DNA of 64,000 bases from CAVTJX01 sp963735175 (GTDB taxonomy: Bacteria > Electryoneota > RPQS01). Under the pieces are notes generated by a model that had not been told where the DNA came from, did no database searches, and saw only the letters and a program-made list of their open reading frames with translations. Position numbers and translations under genes: made by a program. The stretch is taken from positions 110,419 through 174,418 of the forward strand of contig CAVTJX010000019.1 of assembly GCA_963735175.1 (NCBI GenBank), given 5' to 3'. The first letter of the stretch is position 1; the number at the start of each line of letters is the position of its first letter. This document shows, piece after piece, positions 1 through 10,262 of the stretch.

Positions 1-55
1 GCTGGCACACACGCTGACCTCCTGATTTGGCCGCCCATTGGCCTGGATTGACGGC

Positions 56-86
56 GGTGTCCCCGGATGGGGCACCCCGTTTTTTG
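56..86 (+). terminator. Rho-independent terminator of a gene upstream of the window
   Basis: A GGTG(T)CCCC arm, a GGAT loop and a GGGGCACC arm are followed by a run of six T. The stem has one bulged T. It presumably ends a plus-strand gene lying before base 1. Confidence 0.6.
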
Positions 87-396
87 TGTAACGCGTTATG
101 CCATTCGTCCCGACGACCTCGAAATTGGATCTTTCTGTATGGTTGGTGGTTAAATTAGCGTAAGCTGATCCGGTTTGTGTGCGAATACATTCCTGTATCA
201 TACTTATCGCTATATTATTTTAGCACTTACGACAATATAGGGAACCCTTGTTGGACGTGCAGGAATTTCGTACTTTAGTCACACATTCGCTGCTGGGTCT
301 GAGTTGTGGCCCGGCCCCAGAGTTGCAACTTGTCTCCGGATTGTCGCTTGGATTTGACGTCTGGGTTCTTCAGTCTATCAAATTTTTCTGTACTCC
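87..396. other. Intergenic region upstream of odhA
   Basis: There is no credible ORF here. The stretch is clearly more AT-rich than the flanking genes, particularly from about 180 to 245, which fits a promoter for the following operon. I could not settle on one -35/-10 pair. No tRNA or riboswitch was recognised. Confidence 0.4.
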
Positions 397-3130
397 ATGC
401 CTCTGAATCATTCTTATATCGGTAATGCCGATCCCGCGGTGATCGACAGCTTTTACGAGCAGTATTTGCAGAATCCGGAAACGCTCGATGAAGGTTGGAA
501 AGCGTTCTTCGAGGGCTTCGAGTTCGCGCGCACGACGTTTGCTCCCGCGGCGCAAGCGGCGCCGGAACTTTTTGTGAAGGAATCGCAGGTTCTGAATTTG
601 ATCGGCGCGTATCGCACGCGCGGCCACCTCTTCACCAAGACGAACCCCGTCCGCACCCGCCGCAAGTACGACGATCCATTAACGCTGGAGAGCTTCGGTC
701 TCTCGGAGCATGATCTCGATACCGTCTTTCAGGCGGGGAAGACTGTGGGTCTCGGCGCCGCGCCGCTGCGCGCGATCGTCGAATTGCTCGACCAGACGTA
801 TTGCCGCAGCGTGGCCGTGGAATATAAGTACGTGCGCGATCCACGGGTGGTGAACTGGCTGCAGACAAAGATGGAAACGGCGCGGAACACGCCGCAGTTC
901 AGCATTGACGAGCGCATGCATATCCTGCGCAAGCTGACGCAGGCCGTGGTCATGGAAAAGTTCATGCATTCGCGATTCGTCGGGCAGAAACGCTTTTCGC
1001 TGGAAGGGGTGGAGGCGCTGATTCCCGCCCTCGACGCGATTGTCGAGCGCGGCGCGAATCTCGGGCTCGAGGAGTTCGTGATTGGCATGGCGCATCGCGG
1101 GCGGTTGAATATCCTCGCCAATATTCTCGACAAGGGTTTTGAAAAGATCTTCGCCGAATTCGCCGGGCGCGGTTATCCGGAGGCGGGCCACGCGGGCGAC
1201 GTGAAATACCACCTTGGTCATTCGTGCGAAACCGTGACGACCAGCGGCAAGCGCGTACGGCTCTCCGTGGCGCCCAATCCCAGCCACCTTGAGGCTGTGG
1301 ATCCGGTGGTTGAGGGACTCGTACGGGCGCAGATCGACCATGTTTACGGCGGGGACCTATCGAAAATCGCGCCGATTCTGATCCATGGCGACGCGTCGCT
1401 GGCGGGACAGGGGATCGTTTATGAAGTCCTGCAAATGTCGCTGCTCGACGGCTACCGCACGGGCGGGACGATTCACGTGGCGTTGAACAATCAAGTCGGA
1501 TTCACCACCAATTATCTCGACGCGCGCAGTTCGACGTATTGCACCGACGTTGCCAAGGTCACGCTCTCGCCGGTATTCCATGTGAATGGCGACGACGTGG
1601 AAGCCGTGGTCTATGTGATTCAGCTGGCGCTGGAATTCCGCCAGGTTTTCAAGCGCGACGTGTTCATCGATATCCTCGGCTATCGCAAGCATGGCCACAA
1701 CGAAGGCGACGAGCCGCGCTTCACGCAGCCAGTCCTTTACAAGGCTATTGCCAAGCATCCTGATCCGCTCGTGATCTACACGCAGCAGCTCGCTGACACT
1801 GGGCGTACTCGCGCCCGAACGGGCGAAGCAATTGGAAACCGATTTTCGCAATTATCTCGAGGAAAAGTACCAGCAGGCCCAGCATGTTGACGTCGGACCG
1901 GATGTGACATTCCTCGAAAAACCATGGGAACCGTTCCGCCATACCGAGCACACCGAAGCCGGAGAAGCGCCGGATACAGGCGTTGACGCCGCACATTTGC
2001 GGTTGTTGGGCGAGCGCATCACGCATTTGCCATCGGGACCGAACTTCTTCACCAAGATCCAGAAGATTTTCGAGGAGCACCGCAAGCTGGTGGCGGAGGG
2101 TACGCGCCTCGACTGGGCGATGGGCGAGCTGCTGGCTTACGCGACGCTGGTGGACGAGGGCCATCCCGTGCGCGTTTCGGGTCAGGATACCGAGCGCGGC
2201 ACGTTCTCGCATCGCCACGCGGTGGTGACGGTTGAGGATTCCGAGGAGGAATACGTGCCACTCGCGCACGTGCGGCCGGGTCAAGCGCCGTTTCAGATTT
2301 ACAATTCGCCGCTCTCCGAATATGGCGTGCTGGGCTTCGAGTACGGCTATGCGATGGCGGTACCCGATGGCTTGACGGTGTGGGAAGCGCAGTACGGCGA
2401 TTTCGCCAATGGCGCGCAGAGCATGATCGACCAGTTCATCGTCTCGGGCGAGACTAAGTGGCAGCAGATGAACGGCCTCGTGCTGCTGCTGCCACATGGC
2501 TATGAAGGCCAGGGACCGGAGCACTCGTCGGCGCGCATCGAGCGTTTCCTCAGCCTCTGCGCGGATCACAATCTGAGCGTCGTCAACTGTACCACGCCAG
2601 CGAACTTCTTCCACGCGCTGCGGCGGCAGCTATACCGCCCGTATCGCGAGCCGCTGGTGGTGGCGACGCCGAAAAGCCTCTTGCGCCACCCCAAAGCCGT
2701 GAGCGCGCTGGCTGACTTTGCGCCGGGCACGCGCTTTCAAGCGGTGATGGATGATGCCGCCGCCGATCCGCAGAAAGTTCGCCGTGTGATACTCTGCTCG
2801 GGCCGGCTCTACTACGACCTGCTGGAACGGCGCGACAAAGAGCAGCGTGCCGACACGGCGCTGATTCGGCTCGAGCAGCTTTACCCGGTGCCCGAAAAGC
2901 AGATCGCAGCGCTGCGGCAGAAATACGTGCAGGCTACACGCTGGCTTTATGTGCAGGAGGAACCGGCCAACATGGGCGGCTGGCCATACCTGCGAAACCA
3001 CCTGCCGCTGCCCGGCCTTGAGGGCGTCAGTCGCGCGGAAGCGAGCACGACGGCCACAGGCTTTCCGGCGCAGCACGCTCGCGAGCAGGAAGAAATCCTC
3101 CAGCGCGCCTTTGAAAGCTTATCATCCTGA
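397..3130 (+). CDS. odhA/sucA: 2-oxoglutarate dehydrogenase E1 component (one indel)
   Basis: This is the thiamine-diphosphate E1 subunit that decarboxylates 2-oxoglutarate and passes succinyl to the lipoyl arm of E2 in the TCA cycle. The N-terminus has the E1 helical segment (FYEQYLQNPETLDEGWKAFF, residues 19-38). IGMAHRGRLNIL lies near residue 230, NPSHLEAVDPVVEG near 293, GDASLAGQG near 331 and HGHNEGDEP near 432, all typical of OdhA/SucA. The reading frame breaks after ...QQLADTG and resumes as GVLAPERAKQLE. Removing one G from the GGG at 1801-1803 restores a single protein of about 910 residues, the normal family length. The start is the ATG before PLNHSYIG; no strong Shine-Dalgarno is visible. 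It heads an odhA-odhB-lpdA operon. The identification is firm, and the indel is most likely a sequence error. Confidence 0.93.
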
Positions 3131-3203
3131 CCGCCTTCGGGAAGGACCTCGGTTTCGCTTTGTTTTCCGAACGCACATTCCATTCTAAAGCATACCATCC
3201 ATC

Positions 3204-4412
3204 ATGTTAGCAGAAGTTCATATTCCCAGCCCCGGCGAGTCGATCACGGATGTGACACTCTCCGCGTGGCTCAAAGCCGACGGCGATTACGTGCGCAAGG
3301 ATGAGGAACTCTTCGAGATCGAATCGGAGAAGGCGACGCTCTCTGTTGCCGCGCATGAAAACGGCCGCCTGGAAATCCGCGTGCGCGAAGGTGACGAGGT
3401 GAAAGTCGGCACGGTGGCGGCCGTGATTGATACTGCCGTCGAACCACCCGCCAGCGTCCGCCCCGCCGCGCCAACCGCGTCCGCGCCGGAGAAAGCGGCG
3501 GCGTCCGCCGCTACTATCGCGCGCGAATCCGTCGCCTCGCCCGCCGCGCAAAAGATCATTGAAGAGCGCGGCATACGCGCCGGTGAAATTAAAGGCACAG
3601 GCAAGGATGGCCGCATTACCAAGGGCGACGCGCTCGGCTTCACTGAGACGCCGCCCGCGCCTCTGCCGCTGACGCCGGAAGCGGCCCCTGCGGCGCCGCA
3701 GAGTGCGCTAACACGCGGCACCCGCAACCACAAGCTCTCCACGCTACGGCTGAAAGTCGCCGAGCGGCTTGTCGCCGCGAAGAATCAGACGGCGATGCTC
3801 ACCACCTTCAACGAGGTGGACATGAGTGCGATCGTGGCCGCCCGCGCGAAGTACAAGGAGTTGTTCAAGCAGCAGCACGATGTCGGCCTCGGTTTCATGT
3901 CGTTCTTTGTCAAGGCGGTTATCGAGGCGCTGGGCGCGTATCCCGCCGTCAACGCGATGATCGACGGCGACCAGGTTGTCTATCATGACTACGTGGATAT
4001 GGGCATTGCCGTCAGCGCGCCGAAGGGTCTCGTGGTGCCCGTCATCCGTAATGCCGAGCGCAGGAGCTTCGCCGAAATCGAATCGGAAATCGCCCGGCTG
4101 GCTACGCGGGCGCGCAACAACCAGCTCACGCTGGATGAAATGACCGGCGGCACGTTCACGATCTCCAACGGCGGCGTCTTCGGCTCGCTGCTCTCGACGC
4201 CGATTCTCAATCCGCCGCAGAGCGGCATTCTCGGCATGCACAATATCGTCGAGCGTCCGGTGGCGATTTCAGGACAGGTGGAAATCCGTCCGATGATGTA
4301 TGTCGCGCTCTCATATGATCATCGCATCATCGACGGCCGCGAAAGCGTCAGCTTCCTCGTGCGCGTCAAAGAACTTTTGGAAGACCCGATGCGGCTGCTG
4401 TTGAAGGTGTAG
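3204..4412 (+). CDS. odhB/sucB: Dihydrolipoyllysine-residue succinyltransferase, E2 of 2-oxoglutarate dehydrogenase
   Basis: This E2 core transfers succinyl from lipoate to CoA. Residues 1-75 form one lipoyl domain, with the lipoylated lysine in IESEKATLSV (K43). An Ala/Pro-rich linker follows. The peripheral-subunit-binding domain lies at about 111-147 (AAQKIIEERGI...GKDGRITKGD). The catalytic acyltransferase domain carries SYDHRIIDGRE, whose His (about 373) and Asp (about 377) form the active site. At 402 residues it matches the family's usual length, with one lipoyl domain as in SucB. It starts 73 bases after odhA and precedes lpdA, so the three genes probably form one operon. The reading frame is intact. 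Confidence 0.95.
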   Translation: MLAEVHIPSPGESITDVTLSAWLKADGDYVRKDEELFEIESEKATLSVAAHENGRLEIRVREGDEVKVGTVAAVIDTAVEPPASVRPAAPTASAPEKAAASAATIARESVASPAAQKIIEERGIRAGEIKGTGKDGRITKGDALGFTETPPAPLPLTPEAAPAAPQSALTRGTRNHKLSTLRLKVAERLVAAKNQTAMLTTFNEVDMSAIVAARAKYKELFKQQHDVGLGFMSFFVKAVIEALGAYPAVNAMIDGDQVVYHDYVDMGIAVSAPKGLVVPVIRNAERRSFAEIESEIARLATRARNNQLTLDEMTGGTFTISNGGVFGSLLSTPILNPPQSGILGMHNIVERPVAISGQVEIRPMMYVALSYDHRIIDGRESVSFLVRVKELLEDPMRLLLKV

Positions 4413-4420
4413 CCCCTGAA

Positions 4421-4494
4421 TACTAGCCAGCCCGCTCCCGCGGGCTGGTCTGCGGCCGAAAATCATCCTGCCCGCTGGAGCGGGCAGGCTAGTA
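4421..4494. repeat. Compound palindrome (REP/BIME-like) between odhB and lpdA
   Basis: Two hairpins lie side by side: CCAGCCCGC/GCGGGCTGG (4427-4448) and CCTGCCCGCT/AGCGGGCAGG (4467-4488). The whole element is bounded by TACTAGCC and GGCTAGTA. It sits in the operon spacer like an enterobacterial BIME and could modulate lpdA expression or mRNA stability. The family assignment is by layout only. Confidence 0.6.
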
Positions 4495-4521
4495 GAAAAT
4501 TCGTAATCTGGACTTTTGCAC

Positions 4522-5923
4522 ATGCGCTATGATGTCGTGGTAATCGGTTCGGGGCCGGGCGGATATGTGGCCGCCATCCGCTGCGCCCAATTGGGAATGA
4601 AGGTGGCCCTCGTGGAACGCTATGCCGCCCTCGGTGGCACCTGCCTGAACGTCGGCTGCATTCCCTCCAAGGCGATGCTCGACTCCTCCGAACTGTATTT
4701 TATGGCGAAGAAGCACTTCGGCACGCACGGCATCAACGTCACGCGGCCTCGACGTCAATTGGCCGCAGATGCTGCGCCGCAAGGATAAAGTCGTGGCCGA
4801 TACCGTGGCGGGCGTCCGCTTCCTGATGCAGAAGAACGGGATTGACGTCTTTGAAGGACACGGCGCGTTCGTCAATCCGGGTCTCATCGCCGTCACGCAT
4901 GCCGACGGGCGCGAGGAGCGAATCGAAACAAAGCGCGCTATTATTGCCACAGGCTCCAAGCCCGCCGAACTTCCCATCGCCCGCATCGATAAAAAGCGGA
5001 TTATCTCCTCTACGGAAGCGCTGGCGCTCAAGGAAGTGCCGCGGGAGATGATCGTGATCGGCGCGGGCGCGATTGGTCTCGAAGTCGGTTCCGTCTATTC
5101 GCGGCTCAGCACCAAGGTGAGCGTGATCGAGTTTCTGGACCGCGCCATTCCCAACATGGACCCGACCATGGGAAAGGAATTGCAGAAGTCGCTGCAACGT
5201 CACGGTATCACGTTCTATCTCAGCCACAAGGTCCAACAGGTGACAACGGAAGGCGAGCGCGTGATCGCCACCGCGCAGAATAAAGTGGGGGAGACCGTGC
5301 GCTTTGAGGGTGACTACTGCCTCGTCGCCGTCGGCCGCCGTCCCTACACCGAGGGGCTGGGCCTCGAACGTGTCGGCATCGCCACCGATGCCCGCGGATT
5401 TGTTCCGGTGAACGATGCGCTGGAAACAACGGCCCCCGGCGTGTGGGCCATCGGCGACGTTATCGGGGGCGCAATGCTGGCGCACAAAGCGGAGGAGGAA
5501 GGCATCTACGTCGCCGAGCGCATGGCCAGACAAAAGCCGCATATCAACTATCACGCCATCCCCTGGGTAGTGTACACCTGGCCCGAAGTTGCCGGCGTGG
5601 GCTTCACCGAAGAGGATTTGCAGCGTCGCGGCATTGCATACAAAACCGGTTCGTTTTCCTACAAGCCGCTGGGCCGCGCCCGCGCCGCGAACGAGAGCGA
5701 AGGATTGGTGAAGGTGCTGGCCGATCAGAAGAGCGACGAGATTCTCGGCGTGCATATGTTCGGCGCGCGCGTGGCCGATATGATTGCCGAGGCGGTCGTG
5801 GCAATCGAATACCGCGCCAGCGCCGAAGATATCGCCCGGATGTCGCATGCCCACCCGACCTTTACCGAAGCGTTCCGCGAAGCGTGCCTCGCCGCCACCG
5901 CGAACCGCGCCATCCACGCTTAA
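4522..5923 (+). CDS. lpdA: Dihydrolipoyl dehydrogenase, E3 (one indel)
   Basis: This FAD/NAD disulfide oxidoreductase reoxidises the lipoyl groups of 2-oxoacid dehydrogenase complexes. The N-terminus has the FAD-binding GSGPGG motif, then the redox-active disulfide in GGTCLNVGCIPSK (cysteines near 41 and 46). A second Rossmann motif (VIGAGAIGLEVGS) binds NAD. The C-terminal HAHPTFTEAF supplies the active-site His-Glu pair. The frame changes after ...HGINVT. One surplus base near 4742-4748 restores GLDVNWPQMLRRKDK and a protein of about 466 residues. I chose the ATG at 4522 over the in-frame TTG at 4516. It is the only E3 in the window, so it may also serve the AceEF complex. The frameshift is probably a sequence error. 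Confidence 0.93.
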
Positions 5924-5992
5924 CCGGCGTGGGCGGCCATGGAAACGACGCACGTACGGCGACAGTTGACCGGCTACACTATAGAGACGTAA

Positions 5993-6017
5993 AAGTCCTC
6001 GCGAACTGCGAGGACTT
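5993..6017. terminator. Bidirectional terminator between lpdA and phoU
   Basis: A perfect 10-bp stem AAGTCCTCGC/GCGAGGACTT surrounds a GAACT loop. AATTTTA lies on the right and TTTTAC on the complementary side. It separates two convergent operons and can work in both directions. Confidence 0.75.
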
Positions 6018-6049
6018 AATTTTACGCTTTATCATGACCGTCGCGATCC

Positions 6050-6736
6050 TCAGCGTCGCAGCGTACCGGGCGGGAGGGGTGGAATATCCTGGTGGCGGAT
6101 GACATCGCCCTCCACGAGGTAGACCACGTCCTGCGCGAGATTGGTGGCGAGGTCCGCGATGCGTTCGAGATAGCGCACCGCCGAAAGGATCTGTACCCAT
6201 TGATCGAGGCGGGCTACGTCGCGGCGGATCTCGTCCATCACCAGGCCGAAGATCTGGTCGCGCAGCGCGTCGACCTCGTCGTCGGCGAGGATGATGGCGC
6301 GGGCCAGCAGCGGATCGGATTCAATCAGCGCGTCATGGCTGCGGTGCACCATCGAGGTCACCTTCTCGGCCATCTCGGTCATCTCACGCGGCACGGGTAC
6401 GGGATCGGTCCTGGACAGATAAACCACCCGCTCGGCCATGTTCACGGCGAAATCGCCCATGCGTTCGAGGTCGTTGTTCATCTTGAGCACGGCGACGACG
6501 AAACGCAGGTCGCGCGCCACCGGCTGATGCAGCGCGAGGATCTTCAGGCACTCTTCCTCGATTCGCACCTCGAATCGATCGGTTTCGTCGTCATTGGCGA
6601 CAATTTGCTCCGCCAGCGCGCGATTGTTCGTGGTCAGGGCGCTGAAGGCGCGCGTGATGTCCTCCTCGACCATCGTCCCCATTTCGAGCACCATTTTCTT
6701 CAGGCGCTCGAGGTCTTTCAGCAAGTGTACGGGCAT
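6050..6736 (-). CDS. phoU: Phosphate signalling/transport regulator PhoU
   Basis: PhoU links the Pst transporter to the PhoR/PhoB-type sensor system and dampens phosphate uptake when phosphate is plentiful. The 228-residue protein has the two tandem three-helix PhoU repeats, with the metal-binding signatures DLERMGDFAVNMAERV and YLERIADLATNLAQDVVYL. I chose the ATG that gives MPVHLLKDLERLKKMV because a GGGGGAA ribosome-binding site precedes it. A longer open frame upstream overlaps pstB and is not homologous to PhoU. It is the last gene of the pst operon, 14 bases after pstB. Confidence 0.93.
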   Translation of the reverse strand: MPVHLLKDLERLKKMVLEMGTMVEEDITRAFSALTTNNRALAEQIVANDDETDRFEVRIEEECLKILALHQPVARDLRFVVAVLKMNNDLERMGDFAVNMAERVVYLSRTDPVPVPREMTEMAEKVTSMVHRSHDALIESDPLLARAIILADDEVDALRDQIFGLVMDEIRRDVARLDQWVQILSAVRYLERIADLATNLAQDVVYLVEGDVIRHQDIPPLPPGTLRR

Positions 6737-6750
6737 AACGATTCCCCCGC

Positions 6751-7533
6751 TCAGCCGAAGCGGCCGGTGATGTAATCCTCGGTGCGCGCCACATTCGGCT
6801 TGGTGAAAATGTTCTTGGTGGGACCGAACTCCACCAGCTGGCCCTCGTAGAAAAAGGCGGTATAGTCCGAAACGCGCGCGGCCTGCTGCATATTGTGGGT
6901 GACGATCACAATCGTGTACTCGCCGCGGAATTCCGAAATCAGATCCTCGATGCGCGCGGTCGAGCGCGGATCGAGGGCCGAGGCGGGCTCGTCCATCAAC
7001 AGAATCACCGGATCCACCGCCAGCGCCCGCGCGATACAGAGCCGCTGCTGCTGCCCGCCGGAAAGCCCGATCGCCGACTGTTCCAACCGGTCCTTGACCT
7101 CGTCCCACAGCGCCGCGCGGACAAGGCTGCGTTCGACGATCATCGCCAGTTCGCGCTTATCCGTGAGGCCGCCGATGCGCGGACCGTAGGCGACGTTGTC
7201 GAAGATCGACTTGGGGAACGGATTGGATTTCTGAAACACCATCCCGACCTTGCGCCGCAGGGTAAACACGTCGGCTCCCGGCGCGTAAATGTCCTCGCCG
7301 TCGAGCAGCACCAGTCCCTGCACGCGCGTGCCGTCAATAATGTCATTCATGCGGTTCAGCGTGCGCAGGAACGTCGATTTGCCGCAGCCCGAAGGCCCGA
7401 TCAGGGCCGTCACCCGCGCCGCTTCGATATCCATCGACACGTCGTACAGCGCCTGTGCCTGTCCATAGAAAAAGTTCAGGCGCTCGGTGCGAATCTTGAT
7501 CGAGCGGGGCCGGTCCCCGTGCGGATCTACCAT
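6751..7533 (-). CDS. pstB: Phosphate ABC transporter ATP-binding protein
   Basis: This ATPase powers high-affinity phosphate import. The 260-residue protein carries a Walker A motif (GPSGCGKS), a Q-loop (VFQKSNPFPKS), the ABC signature (LSGGQQQR), Walker B (VILLMDEP) and the H-loop (IVTHNMQQA). The ATG giving MVDPHGDRPRS is used, because upstream in-frame sequence is pstA in another register. The start overlaps the end of pstA by 7 bases, indicating translational coupling. It is intact and near-canonical in length. Confidence 0.96.
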   Translation of the reverse strand: MVDPHGDRPRSIKIRTERLNFFYGQAQALYDVSMDIEAARVTALIGPSGCGKSTFLRTLNRMNDIIDGTRVQGLVLLDGEDIYAPGADVFTLRRKVGMVFQKSNPFPKSIFDNVAYGPRIGGLTDKRELAMIVERSLVRAALWDEVKDRLEQSAIGLSGGQQQRLCIARALAVDPVILLMDEPASALDPRSTARIEDLISEFRGEYTIVIVTHNMQQAARVSDYTAFFYEGQLVEFGPTKNIFTKPNVARTEDYITGRFG

Positions 7534-8381
7534 CGGTATTTTTTCCGGAAAAAGCTGCGCAGGAAGATCGCCGCGAGGTTCAATCCCAGCACGAGAATCA
7601 GCAGCACCAGCGCCGTCCCGTACTGCATGGGCCGCACCCGGATCGCGTCGGGAAGCTGCGTCGCCAGAATGTAGAGGTGATAGGGCAGCGCCATCACCGG
7701 GTCGAAAATGCTGTGGGGCAGAGTGGGGAGGTAGAAGGCCGCCGCCGTCAAAAGGATCGGCGCTGTTTCGCCCGCCGCCCGCCCGACGGCGAGAATCGAG
7801 CCCGTCATCATTCCCGGGATCGCGTAGGGCAGGACGTTCTTGCGGATGGTTTGCCATTTGGTCGCTCCCAGGGCCAGACTGCCTTCGCGAAACGCCGCCG
7901 GCACCGCCCGCAGCGCTTCCTCGCTGGCCACGATAATGATCGGCAGCACCATGCAGGCCAGAGTCAGGCTGCCCGCGAGAATCGACGCGCCGAATTTCAG
8001 AAAGATCACGAACAGCCCGAGGCCGAACAACCCGAAGACGATCGAGGGAATTCCCGCCAGCGTTACGATGGCCAGCCGGATATACCGCGTCAGGCGGCCC
8101 TGGGTCGCGTATTCGGACAAATACACCGCCCCCGCCATGCCCAGCGGCAGCGCCACGGCAACGGTGCCCAGCACCAGGTAAAGCGTGCCCACAATCACGG
8201 GCAGGATTCCGCCCGCGGCGCCGCTTTGGCGCGGCATGCCACTAAGAAATTCCCACGAGAGCGCGCCCGCGCCGCGGCGCACGATGTCGAAGACGATGTA
8301 GCCCACGACCACGATCACGAAATAGGTCACGAACCGCAGTAACCAGAATACGCGCCGTTCCTGATGATGAAGGTGTCGCAT
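7527..8381 (-). CDS. pstA: Phosphate ABC transporter permease PstA
   Basis: This inner-membrane permease subunit pairs with PstC. It is 284 residues with about six hydrophobic segments. The EAA-type coupling loop is seen as EEALRAVPAAFREGSLALGA. The ATG at 8381 shares its A with the pstC stop (TGATG), so the pair is translationally coupled. This start gives MRHLHHQERR, just before the first membrane span. A longer in-frame extension to 8423 would run into pstC and is less likely. Confidence 0.94.
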   Translation of the reverse strand: MRHLHHQERRVFWLLRFVTYFVIVVVGYIVFDIVRRGAGALSWEFLSGMPRQSGAAGGILPVIVGTLYLVLGTVAVALPLGMAGAVYLSEYATQGRLTRYIRLAIVTLAGIPSIVFGLFGLGLFVIFLKFGASILAGSLTLACMVLPIIIVASEEALRAVPAAFREGSLALGATKWQTIRKNVLPYAIPGMMTGSILAVGRAAGETAPILLTAAAFYLPTLPHSIFDPVMALPYHLYILATQLPDAIRVRPMQYGTALVLLILVLGLNLAAIFLRSFFRKKYRW

Positions 8382-9264
8382 CAGCCGATCCGGTAGCGTT
8401 TCAGAAATTTCTGTGCGATCCAATTCAAGCCGAAGGTCACGAGCAGCAGCACCACGCCAATGCAGAACAGTGCGCGATAGTGCAGGCTGCCGTACGGCAC
8501 TTCGCCCATCTCCGCGGCAATTGTCGCCGTCATCGTACGCACCGATTCAGTGGGATTGAGTGTGATAATCGCGGCGTTGCCCGTCACCATCATCACCGCC
8601 ATCGTCTCGCCGATGACGCGTCCCACGCCCAGCATCACCGCCGCCACGATCCCCGAGAGCGCCGCCGGGACCGTCACCTTCCAGATTGTCTGCAGCCGCG
8701 ACGCCCCGAGCGAAGTGACGCTTCTTTGTATGAGGAGGGCACGCTACGAATCGCGTCCTCCGAAATCGTGACGATGGTGGGAATCGCCATCAGCGCGAGC
8801 AGCACCGCGCCGGTCAGCGCCGTCAGTCCGGTATGCAGGTGGAAGACACTCTTGATCACCGGAGCCAACACAACCAGCCCGAAAAAGCCGAGAACCACCG
8901 ACGGAATCCCCGCCAGCAGTTCGATGAACGGCTTGAAGATCTCACGCTCGGCGGGCTTCGCCACTTCAGCAAGGTATACAGCCACGCAGACACCGAAGGG
9001 GACGGCAATGACGATAGCGAGGACGGTCACCAGCAGCGAACCCACGAGCAGTGGCACTATCCCGTAATCGGCCTGGCCGAAGGAGACAGGATTCCACCGT
9101 TCGTGCGTCAGCGCGCCCACGCCGGGCTCCGCCGCGAAGGGCAGCGCCTCGCGGCCGAGGAAAATGAAGATCAGACAGACGATGAGAATCGAGGTCAGCG
9201 CCGCGCTCTGCAGGACTGAGCTTGACCGCCGTTTCCTGCCACGCCTTCGAAATCCGCGCCTCAG
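8381..9264 (-). CDS. pstC: Phosphate ABC transporter permease PstC (one indel)
   Basis: This is the second permease of the Pst importer, with about six membrane spans. The central part (YGIVPLLVGSLLVT, FIELLAGIPSVVLGFFGL) and the EAA loop (SEDAIRSVPSSYKEASL) are in one frame. The C-terminal part (TVPAALSGIVAAVMLGVG) is in another. One missing G near 8711-8720 would give SLALGASRLQTIWK and a protein of about 294 residues. The N-terminal frame is open up to CTG at 9264, which overlaps the pstS stop as CTGA. No ATG, GTG or TTG precedes the first membrane span, so the start is either this unusual CTG or hidden by another error. Confidence 0.88.
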
Positions 9265-10148
9265 GCCGCGGATTTTTTAACCGGGATATAACCGGTGTCG
9301 GTAACAATCTTCTGCCCTTCCGGACTGAGGATGTAGTTGATGAAATCTGCGGCCGCGCCCTGCGGCTGGCCATTGGTATAGAGGAACAGGGGCCGTGAAA
9401 TCGGGTAGCTGTTGTCCAGCACGGTGGCCTCGCTGGGGGAGACGGCGTCGTTGTTGGCGTCCTTCTTCACGCGGACCATTTTCACGCCGGGGGCTTTCTC
9501 GGCGTAAGCGATGCCACCGTAACCGACGGCGTTCTGGTCTTCCGTCACAGACTGCGTGATCGCCGCCGTCGAAGGCAGCAGCCGCGCCTTTGGCGTGAAA
9601 TCTTTTTTCTCCAGCACGTGCTCCTGGAAATAGACGTACGTGCCGGAGTTGCTTTCCCGCGAAAGGACGATGATCGGTTGCGTGATGCCGCCGACCTCGC
9701 TCCAGTTTGTATACTCGCCCGTGTAAATTTTGCGGAGCTGTTCGAGGGTCAGCTCGCTGACGGGATTGTCCTTATTGACCATCACCGCTAACCCGTCCTG
9801 CCCCACCACCGTTTCCCGGGGAGTGACGCCGCGGCTCTTGCCCTGGTCGACCTCCTCGGGCTTCATGGTCCGTGAAGCGGCGCAGATATCCGTGGTGCCG
9901 TTGATCAGGGCGGCGATGCCGGTGCCCGAGCCGCCGCCGGTAATGGCGATGTTCACATTGGGGTGGACCTGCATGTAAGCTTCCGCGAGGTTGCTCATAA
10001 GGTTCACCATCGTGTCCGAGCCCTTCACCGTCAGGCTGGCGCTTGCGGTGGTCGATTTCTGCCCCGTATCATGCTTCCGCGAACAGCCGAATCCGAGAAC
10101 CAGCACGGCGACCGCGAGGGCGGGGAGGATCGCTCTGCAAACCTTCAT
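9261..10148 (-). CDS. pstS: Phosphate-binding periplasmic lipoprotein PstS
   Basis: This protein captures phosphate for the Pst transporter. The 295-residue protein starts with a signal sequence and lipobox (LGFGC, lipidated Cys at 22), so it is probably membrane-tethered. Phosphate-binding loops typical of the family are visible: KGSDTMVNLM, GGGSGTGIAAL and SRESNSGTYVYF. It is the first pst gene, downstream of a porin-like gene and directly after a candidate Pho box, and pstC overlaps its stop codon. The reading frame is intact. Confidence 0.95.
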   Translation of the reverse strand: MKVCRAILPALAVAVLVLGFGCSRKHDTGQKSTTASASLTVKGSDTMVNLMSNLAEAYMQVHPNVNIAITGGGSGTGIAALINGTTDICAASRTMKPEEVDQGKSRGVTPRETVVGQDGLAVMVNKDNPVSELTLEQLRKIYTGEYTNWSEVGGITQPIIVLSRESNSGTYVYFQEHVLEKKDFTPKARLLPSTAAITQSVTEDQNAVGYGGIAYAEKAPGVKMVRVKKDANNDAVSPSEATVLDNSYPISRPLFLYTNGQPQGAAADFINYILSPEGQKIVTDTGYIPVKKSAA

Positions 10149-10170
10149 CTGATTCTTCCCTATCTGAATA

Positions 10171-10201
10171 ATTTAACGATTCCGTGTTAAAGTTCTGTTA
10201 A
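10171..10201 (-). promoter_or_regulatory. Candidate Pho box upstream of pstS
   Basis: Read on the minus strand, the sequence is TTAACA-5 nt-TTAACA-8 nt-TTAAAT. The first two half-sites have the 11-bp period seen for PhoP/PhoB-type direct repeats in Bacillus (TTAACA) and cyanobacteria (CTTAAC). It lies 23-53 bases before the pstS start codon. No regulator gene is present in the window, so this rests on motif and position. Confidence 0.55.
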
Positions 10202-10262
10202 GCCAGCGTTAGCTTTCCGTATACTTCCCGGCGCCGCGCCGGCGAAAGGGCTCCCGGCGCGC

